This document shows, piece after piece, positions 11,902 through 20,200 of a DNA stretch of 64,000 nucleotides (positions are counted from its first letter, which is position 1; every line of letters begins with the position of its first letter). The notes beneath the pieces were generated by a model, which saw only the letters and a program-made list of their open reading frames with translations, was not told the DNA's origin and did no database searches. The stretch covers positions 1 through 64,000 of the forward strand of contig NZ_JAASAE010000002.1 of assembly GCF_012726205.1 (NCBI RefSeq). The letters are read 5' to 3'. The stretch is from Rhodococcus sp. HNM0569. Lineage in GTDB: Bacteria > Actinomycetota > Actinomycetes > Mycobacteriales > Mycobacteriaceae. Position numbers and translations under genes: made by a program.

Positions 11902-13341
11902 TCAGCTACCGGATAGGCTGTTCGACGCGGCGCCGGGCGACGGCCCCCATAGCCCAATTGGCAGAGGCAGCGGACTTAAAATCCGCCCAGTGTCGGTTCG
12001 AGCCCGACTGGGGGCACAGGCAGAAGACGCGCTACCTGCACCGATAGCGCCCGCGACTGTAGCGGTACCTTGCGGATCCGGCCCAGTGGTCACCGAATGG
12101 TCACGCGGAGCCGCGGCGCGGCTCGATCGAGGGACGAGAGCCGCGGTTGCCGCGGCCGCCTGCGCGCCCACACCTTCGAGTAGGTGTGAGTACGTGTCGG
12201 AGGTGATCGCGATCGTCGAATGCCCAAGGGTCTTCGACACCACGGCCATCGGCACGCCCGCGGCAAGCATCAGGCTTGCGCGCCCGTGACGTAGATCGTG
12301 TAGCCGCACCTTCCTCAGGCCGGCCTCGTTGGTGAGGCGTGCGAACAGATCCGTGACGGCCTGCGGCGACAACGGTGTCCCGTCCTCCCGTGCGAAGACG
12401 AGCCCGTGATCGTTGTAGGCCTCGCCCCAGTTCTCTCGCTCATCCTGCTGTCGCAGTTGGTGGGCCAGTAGCGTTCCTGCGGTTGTTCCGTCCAAGTCGA
12501 CAACCCTGTTTTCGCCTGACGCCGTCTTAGGGGCGCCGAACGCGATTCGGTGATGCTCGGCGCCGCAGTACGGACACTGGATTCCGTGGATGCCGTCGAC
12601 GATCTGCTGGCGCACGACGATGCGACTGCGCTCGAAGTCGACGTCCTCCCAGCGCAGGCCGCAGGCCTCGCCGCGCCGCAGGCCTGTCATGGCCATGAGT
12701 TCGAAGAGTGTGCCGAGTCGGTTGTTCGATGCGTGGTCGAGGAACGTCCCGAGTTCGTGCGCTTCCCACGGGTGGACCTGCGGCCGTACTGCGCGAGGGA
12801 GCTCGAGGTTCTCGGCGGGGTTTACCGAAATGAGGTGCTTCCGCTTCGCCGAGGTCAGGGCGCTACGCAGCGTCGCGTGCACACGGCGAATTGTGGAAGG
12901 CGACAGGTGGTTGCGCTGACCGATGTCTCGAAGCATGCGTTCGATCTGTTGCGGGCGGAGGTCGCCGAGCCTGGTTCGACCGAGGTGCGGATTGATGTAG
13001 TGGTCGATGTGCTGCCGGTAGGACTTGAGGGTGGTGGGCCGTGTCCCGGTGTTCTCTTTCGCTTCGAGCCACGTCGCGAGGTAGGCGGCGACTGTCTGGC
13101 GTTCATCGTGCGCGACCTGGCCGGTGCCGACCTCGTGGAGGAACGTCGTCAGTGCCGCCTCGGCTTCGTCGCTGGTTCGGAAGCCTGAGCGGCGAACCTG
13201 CCGGCGCTTTCCCGTCGCTGGATCTGCGCCCATGTCAGCGACGAAAACCCAAGATCCGTGCGGCTTTCGGCAGGTCTTTCGCCGCCCCTTAGCGTCGCGT
13301 TCGACCGGGCACTTGCATCTCTTGAGAACTGAGCCTTTCAT
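11902..13341 (-). CDS. int: Tyrosine site-specific integrase
   Basis: This 479-aa tyrosine recombinase catalyses integration at the tRNA. An N-terminal arm-binding region and a SAM-like core-binding domain (residues about 80-175) precede the catalytic domain. Catalytic residues visible are R222 in TGLRRGEA, H348 and R351 in LHDLRHGRA, H374 in LGHS and Y384 in SDTYSHLL. A CPYCGAEHH insert near residue 256 could bind zinc. AAGGAACG precedes the ATG. Residues from about 442 are encoded by the att core, and the last 23 come from host DNA antisense to the tRNA. In the excised circle the same frame would instead end after 11 residues, QNPNVPPSATE, using DNA at the other end of the element. Confidence 0.95.
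   Translation of the reverse strand: MKGSVLKRCKCPVERDAKGRRKTCRKPHGSWVFVADMGADPATGKRRQVRRSGFRTSDEAEAALTTFLHEVGTGQVAHDERQTVAAYLATWLEAKENTGTRPTTLKSYRQHIDHYINPHLGRTRLGDLRPQQIERMLRDIGQRNHLSPSTIRRVHATLRSALTSAKRKHLISVNPAENLELPRAVRPQVHPWEAHELGTFLDHASNNRLGTLFELMAMTGLRRGEACGLRWEDVDFERSRIVVRQQIVDGIHGIQCPYCGAEHHRIAFGAPKTASGENRVVDLDGTTAGTLLAHQLRQQDERENWGEAYNDHGLVFAREDGTPLSPQAVTDLFARLTNEAGLRKVRLHDLRHGRASLMLAAGVPMAVVSKTLGHSTIAITSDTYSHLLEGVGAQAAAATAALVPRSSRAAAPRDHSVTTGPDPQGTATVAGAIGAGSASSACAPSRARTDTGRILSPLPLPIGLWGPSPGAASNSLSGS
11914..11919 (+). promoter_or_regulatory. Possible -10 element of the tRNA gene
   Basis: TAGGCT fits the actinobacterial TANNNT -10 pattern and lies 23 bp before the tRNA 5' end. No clear -35 match was found. 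The rest of the 11711-11942 interval shows nothing else that could be named. Confidence 0.35.
11943..12016 (+). tRNA. tRNA-Leu, anticodon UAA, with a short variable loop
   Basis: The 74-nt gene folds as a cloverleaf. Acceptor arms GCCCCCA and TGGGGGC are perfect with discriminator A. The anticodon stem GCGGA/TCCGC encloses CTTAAAA, giving anticodon TAA. The T stem GTCGG/CCGAC encloses TTCGAGC. Between anticodon and T stems lie only five bases (CCAGT), whereas leucine tRNAs normally have a long variable arm. CCA is not encoded. The 3' half from position 11973 is the attachment core of the integrated element and is repeated at 24974-25021. Confidence 0.9.
11973..12020. repeat. Attachment site, left copy (48 bp)
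   Basis: The repeat runs from GACTTAAAATCC through CTGGGGGCACAGG. It covers the anticodon loop to four bases past the tRNA and is identical to 24974-25021. The bases on either side differ (G against T before, C against T after), which sets the ends of the core. Confidence 0.95.
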
Positions 13342-13373
13342 TCCATCGTTCCTTCTCTTCGGTGGGTACTCAG

Positions 13374-14045
13374 TCAGTACGGCTCGTCTGAGTCGTCATC
13401 CAGGGGTGATCTGTTGATGGCAGGACTTACCACGTAGGGCACGGTGATTCCCTTCTCCCGGAGATGGGCGCGCACACCACGGATCTGTGCCTGTAGGTGA
13501 TCGAGGCGTTCTTCGATGCGCTCGACTTCGGGAGAGGTGGCACCTCCTGCCCGTTCCCAGGCTCGATCGGCGAGTTGCTGGTCTTCGCGGTAGTTGGACG
13601 CGAGCCGATCGTGCAGACGAAGGAGCTCGAGTGCTTGTGCGTTCGCCTCGAAGTGCGCGTATGCCTCCGGTTCGATGCCTTCCATGACGACCCCGTCGAT
13701 CAGCCTGTAGTCCATGAGGGGCTCCTCACCGGTGAACCACTTCAGTGCATTCCATGCGGTGGCCTCGACCTGCGGGGTCACTTCGACGACCTTCTGCGCG
13801 AGGTTCGGGTATAGCAGGCTCACAGGCGGCACCTCCAACGCTTTGGCGAGCACTATCAGCTCGGCGAGACCTAGTAGGCCACCACGTTTGCCGCGCTCGA
13901 GGTCGGAGAGTCGTGAGCGACTGATCGGGTAGCCGAGTTCAGCCGTTCGGTCAGCGACCCACTGCACCGTCCGCTCGCCTCTCAGGCGCTGCACTTCCGC
14001 GGCTACCCGAGAGGTGGTCTCGCGTGCCCAATCTCCATTCGTCAT
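13374..14045 (-). CDS. Cro/CI-type (XRE) repressor of the element
   Basis: The 223-aa protein has an N-terminal helix-turn-helix (WVADRTAELGYPISRSRLSDLERGK split over residues about 29-53) and a C-terminal part with a coiled coil near residues 170-200, useful for oligomerisation. It is divergent from the excisionase gene, the usual place for a lysogeny-type repressor. TACAGT lies 7 bp before the ATG and no ribosome binding site is visible, so the mRNA may be leaderless. An operator-like inverted repeat overlaps its start, which suggests self-repression. Confidence 0.8.
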   Translation of the reverse strand: MTNGDWARETTSRVAAEVQRLRGERTVQWVADRTAELGYPISRSRLSDLERGKRGGLLGLAELIVLAKALEVPPVSLLYPNLAQKVVEVTPQVEATAWNALKWFTGEEPLMDYRLIDGVVMEGIEPEAYAHFEANAQALELLRLHDRLASNYREDQQLADRAWERAGGATSPEVERIEERLDHLQAQIRGVRAHLREKGITVPYVVSPAINRSPLDDDSDEPY

Positions 14046-14053
14046 TTAACGAA
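14038..14053. promoter_or_regulatory. Operator candidate at the repressor start
   Basis: TTCGT and ACGAA are separated by 6 bp and include the repressor ATG. The same 5-6-5 dyad occurs at 14127-14142. Read toward each gene, both sites continue into ATGGAG or GGAG, so the identity extends over about 20 bp. Confidence 0.65.
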
Positions 14054-14126
14054 CTGTAGCGGATTGTCGCGTAATACTCCACAGTGCTGTATTGTACTCG
14101 TTGAACAGCGAGCGACTGGCTCACTG

Positions 14127-14142
14127 TTCGTCAAACTACGAA
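14127..14142. promoter_or_regulatory. Operator candidate upstream of the excisionase gene
   Basis: TTCGT and ACGAA with a 6-bp spacer repeat the dyad found over the repressor start. The site ends 10 bp before the excisionase ATG, so a bound repressor would block its transcription or translation. Confidence 0.65.
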
Positions 14143-14152
14143 TGGAGTGGTT

Positions 14153-14392
14153 ATGGCAACCGGGGGCAGTTCCTCGACAACGATCGATGACCTCAGGGCC
14201 GCTGGCCCGACGGTCGCACTCTGGCCGACAGCCGGCCGCGCACTCGGAATCAGTCGCACGACTGCGTACAAGCTCGCCCGTGCGGGCGACTTCCCAGTGA
14301 AGATCCTCCGGTTCGGAACGACCTACCGGGTCGTCACCGCGGACCTCCTGGACGCCCTCGGTGAAGGACGGCGCCGGGTACCAGCCGCGTGA
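14153..14392 (+). CDS. xis: Excisionase-like DNA-binding protein (HTH_17/MerR-like)
   Basis: The 79-aa protein has the short winged-helix pattern of excisionases: GISRTTAYKLARAGDFPVKI for the helix-turn-helix, then RFGTTYRVVTADLLDALG for wing and final helix. Such proteins bend attachment DNA and bias the integrase to excision. The ATG at 14153 follows GGAG; a GTG two codons upstream is less likely. It is divergent from the repressor gene with a 107-bp control region between them. Confidence 0.75.
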   Translation: MATGGSSSTTIDDLRAAGPTVALWPTAGRALGISRTTAYKLARAGDFPVKILRFGTTYRVVTADLLDALGEGRRRVPAA

Positions 14393-14519
14393 CCAGGAAA
14401 GCTGATCCGCCGCAGACAAGACGAAACCCCCGCCAAATCCAGACCGTTGCAGCGATCCGGGGCGAGGGCTCCACCTCAAACATTCGATCCACCCCACTCG
14501 ACATGGAGGAGAAGATCCA

Positions 14520-14891
14520 ATGACCACGCTACAGCACGCTACTGACACCACCCCTACCAACCGTCGATCGGCAGGCTGCACGACGCGCATCTTCACCGGC
14601 GTCCTCCACCCCGCCGACATCGACCAGTACACCCACTTCGCCACCATCCGAACAGCTGACTCCGGCGACTGGGAAGTCGAAGCGCAGGTCTACCACCACG
14701 GAACAGGCAGCCACATCGAGCGGTACGCCAACATCGGCGCCACGAGCGTCGAGTTCGACCAGCTCGAATCCCTCATCGACGCCCTCACCCGCTGCCGCGA
14801 CCTTCTCCGTGCAGACGCTCAGGCCAAGGAGCTCCGGCGTGACGTGATCCGCATCGACACCGAAGTGGAGATCCGGGAGCGGCTGCAATGA
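14520..14891 (+). CDS. Hypothetical element protein, 123 aa
   Basis: No family was recognised. The central part (GDWEVEAQVYHHGTGSHIERY) looks like a small beta-rich domain, and the C-terminal third is helical and charged. GGAGGAGAAG lies just before the ATG. It is the first gene of a rightward run with several overlapping genes, so an early phage-type function is likely. The 14393-14519 gap shows no clear site besides this ribosome binding site. Confidence 0.65.
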   Translation: MTTLQHATDTTPTNRRSAGCTTRIFTGVLHPADIDQYTHFATIRTADSGDWEVEAQVYHHGTGSHIERYANIGATSVEFDQLESLIDALTRCRDLLRADAQAKELRRDVIRIDTEVEIRERLQ

Positions 14892-15034
14892 CACACCGGC
14901 AGAACGACTGTCGCGATTCAGGCGGTGTGAGACGTCCGGAGTTACCTGGTGCAACAGGGCCGAGACGCGAGACCTGGACGGGCGGGCACCGACCACAACC
15001 GGACATGATCGAGGGGGCCTGCCATAGTGACTGA
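14888..15034 (+). CDS. Possible 48-aa coupled ORF
   Basis: An ATG overlaps the stop of the previous gene (ATGA) and the frame ends inside the start region of the next gene. The product is Arg/Gly-rich with no known domain. It may only serve translational coupling, or it may be a chance frame. Confidence 0.3.
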   Translation: MTHRQNDCRDSGGVRRPELPGATGPRRETWTGGHRPQPDMIEGACHSD

Positions 15035-15815
15035 CTCGATGCGTTTCGACTGGCGTCGCATGGTGAACCGGGACCCCGGCCTCACCGACGCCAGCCGTCG
15101 CGTCCTCTTCGAGTTGGAGTCGTACGCCAACCCAGACGGCACCAAAGCGCACCCGAGCGTCCTCGGAATTGCACTCAACCTCCGAACCTCCACCGGCTCG
15201 CACGGACACGTCTCGGAGAAGACCGTCCGGACGGCCCTCCGCGACGGTGTCGGCCGCGGATACATCGAACTCACGCACAAGGCGCGACGTGTCCCGAGCG
15301 GGGGTCTCGCAGACGAGTACAGGCTCACCCTGCCCGACACCGCGTACACGCTGGGGTGGGGAGTCCTCGACTGTGTCTGTGCCGTCGCACGCGAGGAACA
15401 ACGTACGAAACGCCTGATCCAGCAGCAAAACCAGGGTTCACCGGTAACAGCTGCTACCGGTGAACCCGGTTCGGCGGTAACAGCTATTACCGGTGAACCG
15501 ACGGTTTCACCGGTAATCAGCGACCACTTCACCGGTAATCCGGCTCAGTTTCACCGGCAACAGCTATTACCGAACACCAGATCCTTTCCACCAGTTCTGG
15601 AACACCAGAAAGCCGGATCTCTCGTTGGCATACCGGACGCGGGCGCAAGCGCCACCGCGCCCGAAGGCGAGCAAACCGACCTCGAATGGCTCAGCACTGC
15701 CGTAGCCGGACTCGACGCTGCCGAACTCGCCACCGCAACCGAACAACTGGCGACAGGCAACAGCCGCTACGCCGTCGCCGCACACATCCGCACAGGCCGC
15801 AAAAGGAGAGCCTGA
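15027..15815 (+). CDS. Replication-initiator-like winged-helix protein
   Basis: The 262-aa protein starts with a helix-turn-helix domain of about 110 residues (DASRRVLFELESYANPDG, KTVRTALRDGVGRGYIELTH), as in phage and plasmid replication proteins that bind their own origin. A linker carries repeated GSPVTAATGEP-like units, and the C-terminus is short and basic. The linker DNA (15435-15576) holds strong iterated palindromes, as in the lambda O gene, where the origin sits inside the initiator gene. The start may be the GTG at 15027 or the ATG at 15039. Function is inferred from domain and layout. Confidence 0.6.
   Translation: MTDSMRFDWRRMVNRDPGLTDASRRVLFELESYANPDGTKAHPSVLGIALNLRTSTGSHGHVSEKTVRTALRDGVGRGYIELTHKARRVPSGGLADEYRLTLPDTAYTLGWGVLDCVCAVAREEQRTKRLIQQQNQGSPVTAATGEPGSAVTAITGEPTVSPVISDHFTGNPAQFHRQQLLPNTRSFPPVLEHQKAGSLVGIPDAGASATAPEGEQTDLEWLSTAVAGLDAAELATATEQLATGNSRYAVAAHIRTGRKRRA
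15435..15576. repeat. Iterated palindromes inside the initiator-like gene (origin candidate)
   Basis: The unit TTCACCGGTAA occurs repeatedly in both orientations. 15435-15466 is an inverted repeat with perfect 12-bp arms (GGTTCACCGGTA and its complement) around 8 bp. 15467-15500 is a second copy with 14-bp arms and two mismatches. Single copies start near 15506 and 15528, and a diverged paired copy lies at 15550-15575. The element is in frame with the gene and encodes GSPVTA/GEP repeats. Confidence 0.7.
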
Positions 15816-16228
15816 TGACCCCAGACACCCACAGGAGCAACCCATGCCCGACAGATACGGAGACCCCGAACCCTCCAACGAACCACCCAGCATCCACGAC
15901 CCTCGCTGCAACCGAGGCTGGCTCGGCGAAGACTACGACGGACGCCGAATCCCATGCCTCACATGCAAACCCCACCTCACCCACAGAGCTCCATGACCCA
16001 CAACGACCGGCCAGCCCCATCACCCAGCACCTCGAGCCTGCACGCAAGCTCATCGAGCACCTCGCCGCAGGCCGGCACCGCGAATTCGCGACCACATACA
16101 AGGCCATCCACCCCGGCGACATACCACGAGTCCTCCTCGCCACCCTCGCCATCGCAGCCACAACCGAAATCCTGGCGGCCGAACCGCAATGTTCCTCGCG
16201 CACGAGCGAGGGAGGTGAGGGTCGATGA
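15815..16228 (+). CDS. Hypothetical element protein, 137 aa; start uncertain
   Basis: The frame begins at an ATG overlapping the previous stop (TGATG) and has AAGGAG upstream. Its first 60 residues are Thr/Pro-rich and lie over another gene (15844-15996) in a different frame. The C-terminal half (LEPARKLIEHLAAGRHREF, IPRVLLATLAIAATTEILAAE) looks like a genuine helical protein. No later start exists in this frame. An alternative is that the gene once began at the ATG at 15993 and has a one-base frameshift. Function unknown. Confidence 0.5.
   Translation: MTPDTHRSNPCPTDTETPNPPTNHPASTTLAATEAGSAKTTTDAESHASHANPTSPTELHDPQRPASPITQHLEPARKLIEHLAAGRHREFATTYKAIHPGDIPRVLLATLAIAATTEILAAEPQCSSRTSEGGEGR
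15844..15996 (+). CDS. Small cysteine-containing phage-type protein, 50 aa
   Basis: The product has the pattern HDPRCNRGWLGEDYDGRRIP followed by CLTCKPH. The three cysteines and nearby histidines suggest a small metal-binding protein of a type I associate with actinobacterial prophages. AGGAG lies 8 bp before the ATG. Its TGA overlaps an ATG (ATGA at 15993) in another frame. It is nested in the first part of the 137-aa frame. Confidence 0.6.
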   Translation: MPDRYGDPEPSNEPPSIHDPRCNRGWLGEDYDGRRIPCLTCKPHLTHRAP

Positions 16229-16818
16229 CGGCCCGGAAGATCACGGAAGAGATGGGGGCGAGGATCCGTGAGGGACACGCGGCGGGTGACTCACTGAACT
16301 CGATCGCTCGGGCACTCGGGGTGAATCCGGCCGCGGTCAGTCGATGGTCCAAGAAGGAAGGAATCGTGTGGACCGGTGTTCCCTATGCGGCGACGGTCGT
16401 GAAGAACCGTATCGCATACAGCCGCACGCGGATCGCGGAGGCCGCGTTGGCCGACGCGTTAGCGATCAGAGAACGGTTGTGGGAGCGGCACACGATCGTC
16501 GTGAGTACGGCTGCGGGGCCACAGCGTGTGGTGCTGGACCTTCCAGATGCGAAGGCGACGGCTGAGTACGCCGCCGCCATCGAGAGGCTGATCAAGACCC
16601 ACCAGCACCTGGCCAGCTACATCGACATGACGAGCTCAGAGGCTTCCAAGAGCGTGCTCAGCCAGATGCACGAGGCGCTGATGCGACTCGCGGCGGAGTC
16701 GGACTACGAAGACGAGCTTGGGCCACCCACACCTGCTGATGACGAGCTCGAGTCGGAGGCGGTGGAGGCAAGGCGCGGTCTGGACGAGGCGCCACACGAT
16801 GAGGTGACCACGCTGTGA
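16225..16818 (+). CDS. HTH protein resembling a small terminase subunit
   Basis: The 197-aa protein has an N-terminal helix-turn-helix (SLNSIARALGVNPAAVSRWSK, residues about 23-43), a helical middle, and an acidic tail. This layout fits small terminase subunits, which recognise packaging sites, but a transcription or replication role is also possible. No large terminase is in the element, so a satellite that borrows a helper phage's packaging motor is one reading. The start overlaps the previous stop and the end overlaps the next possible start, indicating one transcript. Confidence 0.55.
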   Translation: MTARKITEEMGARIREGHAAGDSLNSIARALGVNPAAVSRWSKKEGIVWTGVPYAATVVKNRIAYSRTRIAEAALADALAIRERLWERHTIVVSTAAGPQRVVLDLPDAKATAEYAAAIERLIKTHQHLASYIDMTSSEASKSVLSQMHEALMRLAAESDYEDELGPPTPADDELESEAVEARRGLDEAPHDEVTTL

Positions 16819-16901
16819 CCACATATCAATTCACCTGCGGCTCTGGGGCATCCATCGGATTCTCTATCCGCACTGAACGTCCGGGAGGACAACATGTCTG
16901 A
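16815..16901 (+). CDS. Possible 28-aa coupled peptide
   Basis: A GTG overlaps the preceding stop (GTGA) and the frame closes inside the next start. The peptide has one cysteine and no recognised domain. Coupled overlaps on both sides are the only support. Confidence 0.25.
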   Translation: MTTYQFTCGSGASIGFSIRTERPGGQHV

Positions 16902-17235
16902 AGATGCAGCACGAGTGCAGGCCGTCGTTGACGCGATCTGCAACGACGACACCGAACACGCCCGCTCGATTCTGAACCGGTTCGAGCGTGACGAACTGCT
17001 CGAGATGACGCTCGCGGCCTGTCGGGTGTTCGCCGCCTCGGCGGCGATCACTCACCCGGAGCACATCGTTCGGACCGACGCGAAGACGCGCCTCAGTGAG
17101 TGCGAATGGTTCATCAACACGGCGAAGACGTTCAAGCCGTCTGCTGCGTCGTTCCGTGAGCTCACGAAGGACGCGGAAATGAGGGCCCGCCTCCTGAGGA
17201 AACGGGTCGCGGATCCACTGAAAAGGGGTATGTAG
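16894..17235 (+). CDS. Hypothetical element protein, 113 aa
   Basis: This is a helical, charged protein with no recognised family. GGGAGGAC precedes the ATG. It ends at the TAG directly before the tape measure ATG. In tailed phages the genes just before the tape measure often encode tail assembly chaperones, but this product is too short and shows no frameshift site, so that role is not claimed. Confidence 0.6.
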   Translation: MSEDAARVQAVVDAICNDDTEHARSILNRFERDELLEMTLAACRVFAASAAITHPEHIVRTDAKTRLSECEWFINTAKTFKPSAASFRELTKDAEMRARLLRKRVADPLKRGM

Positions 17236-20200
17236 ATGAGTCTGGATGTTGGCGAACTGGTTGCTCGGCTCACGATGGACGACGCCCGCTTCGTCCAGTC
17301 CACGAAGGACGACGAGAAGCGGCTCAAGGGGCTCGGCGACACCGCCCGCACCGAGTCGCAGCGCATCGAGAAGGCCCTCGTCGACGCGACGAAGGGCACC
17401 GACCGTCTCGGTACCGGCGCGCAGCAGGCGACGCGTGACCTGTCGAAGATGGGCACCGGGTCGGCGCAGGACATCGGCCGGATCGAGGTCGGTGCACGGC
17501 AGGCCGCGACCGGTGTCGACAAGATCGGTACCGCGGCGCAGCAGGCGGCCCGCGAGGTCGGGCAGCTCGACAAGTCCCTCGGCGACGCCGGCAACGGTGC
17601 CGGGGCGGCGGGGAAGAAGTCGGGCGGCAACTTCCTGTCCGGGTTCTCCGACGCGGTCGGCAGCCTGTCGTCGAAGACCGGCCCGATCGCGGGCAGCATC
17701 CTCGGTATCGCCGCCCTCGGCCTGGCAGCAGGAACGTTGCTCGCGAAGGCCGTCCAGGACGGAATGGCCCAGGAACTGTCACGTGACATTTTCCAGGCGC
17801 AGACCGGCGTCACCGAAGCGCAGGCAGAGAAGTTCGCGAGGGCTGCCGGCGAGGCGTACGCCAATGTGTTCGGCGAGTCGGTGCAGGAGAACCTCGACAA
17901 CGTGCAGCTCGCGTTGAACTACAAGTTCATCGACGCCGGGTCGACGCAACTCGAGGCGCAGAAGGTCATCGAAACCCTCGACGGAGTGTCGTCGATCGTG
18001 CGCACGACCGCGGACGACTCTGCCCGCGCTATCGGTGGTCTCATCAACTCGGGCCTGGTCGACAACTTCGACGAGGCAGCCGATCTGATCGTCAAAGCCA
18101 CCGCTCTGGGATTGAATCGCCAGGGCGACCTGATCGACTCCATCTCGGAGTACTCGGCGGGCTGGGCGAACACGGGCCTGTCGGCGCAGACGACGATGGC
18201 GCTCATTGCGCAGTCCCTCGACCTCGGCGTCGACAACACCGACCGGGCTGCCGACGCGATCCGCGAGTTCGGGCGCCGCGTCACCGAAGAGGGCGACACG
18301 ATCATCGAGGCGATCGACGGTATCGGGCTCAACGGCCGCGAGATGTACGACGCGTTCAAGCGTGGAGGCGACGACGCCGAGTCGGCGTTCGATCAGGTCT
18401 TCGACGCGATCCGGGCGATCGAGGACCCGGTGAAGCGGAACCAGGTCGCGATGGACCTCCTCGGCGACACCGCGGGCGACTTCATCGGCGCGTTCGCGCA
18501 ATGGGACCCCTCGGCAGCCAAGCAGAAGTTCGGGGAAGTCGAGGGCGCGGCGAAGCGGGCGATCGACGTGATGGGCGGCAACGCCGCGACCTCGGTCGAG
18601 GGTGCGGTCCGCTCCATCCAGACCGCGGCAGACGGGCTGAAAGCGGCTCTCGCCGAAGCGTTCGGCCCCCACATCCAGGAGTTCGCGGACACGATCTCGA
18701 ACAACCGTGCCGGGGTCATCCAGTTCTTCATCGACATCGGCAACGGCGCATTCGAGGCAGCGAAGGCCGTCCTCGGGTTCGCTTCCGACTCGATGCGGGT
18801 CCTCGCTGAGTTCGCGCAGGCAGGCACCGACATGTCCGCGTCGTTCCTGCGGTCGCTCGCCGAGATGGCCGAAGGGATCGACTCGTGGACACCGGTACTC
18901 AAGTTCCTCGGCCTCGTGCCGATCGACTTCGACTCGGGTGACCTCGGGGAGAAGCTGAACGGGATGGCGGACGCCGCGGAGAAGACCGGCGACCGGATCG
19001 CCGACAACCTCGGCAAGGGCGCGGACCTCATCGACAACAAGCTGATCCCCGGGGTTGATGCTGCGCAGGAGCGGTTCAACCAGTTCGCCGGTGACCAGAA
19101 ACTCTCGGCCGCGTTCAACGACGAGATCCAGAAGGTGAACACCGCGATCGCGTCGGTCGGTGTGACCGCGGACGGCACCGCCATGTCCCTCGCGGACTGG
19201 CGTGCCGGAATGGCTGTGCCGCCGGACCTCGACGGGCAGTTGCGGGGTCTGGCCGACGCGTTCCTCGAGCAGAACCGCACCGGCCTCGAAGCCGGGGCGA
19301 CTGTCGAAGAGCTCACGAAGCAGTACTACGGCAACCGTGACGCCCTCATCCAGCAACTGCGGGCGGCGGGCATGTCGAACCAGGCGGCGGTCGCGCTGGT
19401 CGACTCGTACGGTCTCGTGCCGGACCTCGTCGCGACGCAGATCGCGCAACCGGGGATGCCGGAAGCGCAGTACTCCCTCGACGTCCTCAAGGGCAAGGTC
19501 ATCGACGTCCCGGACTCGAAGACGATCCTCACGCACGCGCTCACGCAGGACGCCGAGGATCGGCTCACCGCGTTGGGGCTGCACGTCGAACACCTCCCGG
19601 ACGGGACGGTGAAGGTGACCGCGAACACCGACGAGGGCGAACAGATCATCGCCGAGTGGCTGCGCCGGGACCGGTCGATGCGGGTACGCGTCGACTACTG
19701 GACCGGGGCGGGCGCATCACCGGGGGAGGCCAGCAACATTCAGGGCCCGGTGCCGGTCGTGCCCAACGCGCTCGGCAACGTCCGCGACCCCGGCCAGGCT
19801 GAGATCGCGCACTCCACGATCAACCAGTGGGCCGAGGACGGCCCAGAGGCGTTCATCCCGCTCTCTCCCGGCCGCAAGCGTGCACGCTCCACGTCGATCT
19901 TGAACGAGGTGGCACGCCGGTTCGGGTTCGGTCTGGTGAAGATGGCCGACGGCGGCATCACGGACCCGGACACGCTCGACGCGAAGGCCCGCGGCATCGA
20001 GGGCGCGACGTACGTGTTCGGTGGATGGGGCGACGGCTGGAACACCGACTGCACCGGTGCCGCGTCGCGGCTCGCGAACATGGCGGTGTACGGCGACCCG
20101 GACACCGGTGGCCGCTTCGCCACCGGCAACGCCGGGGTGGCGCTCACCGCCCGCGGCTTCAAGCAGGGGTATCAGGCTGGTGCACTCAACATCGGGTGGC

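Noticed and set aside
15954-16271. Ser/Pro-rich frame starting at 15954 or 15993
   Set aside because: The composition is that of a shifted frame; the parallel frame in the same region encodes a better helical protein.
17779-19593. 604-codon reverse frame opposite the tape measure gene
   Set aside because: The composition (Arg, Val, Asp, His-rich, no domain) is that of an antisense shadow; the forward frame has clear tape measure features.
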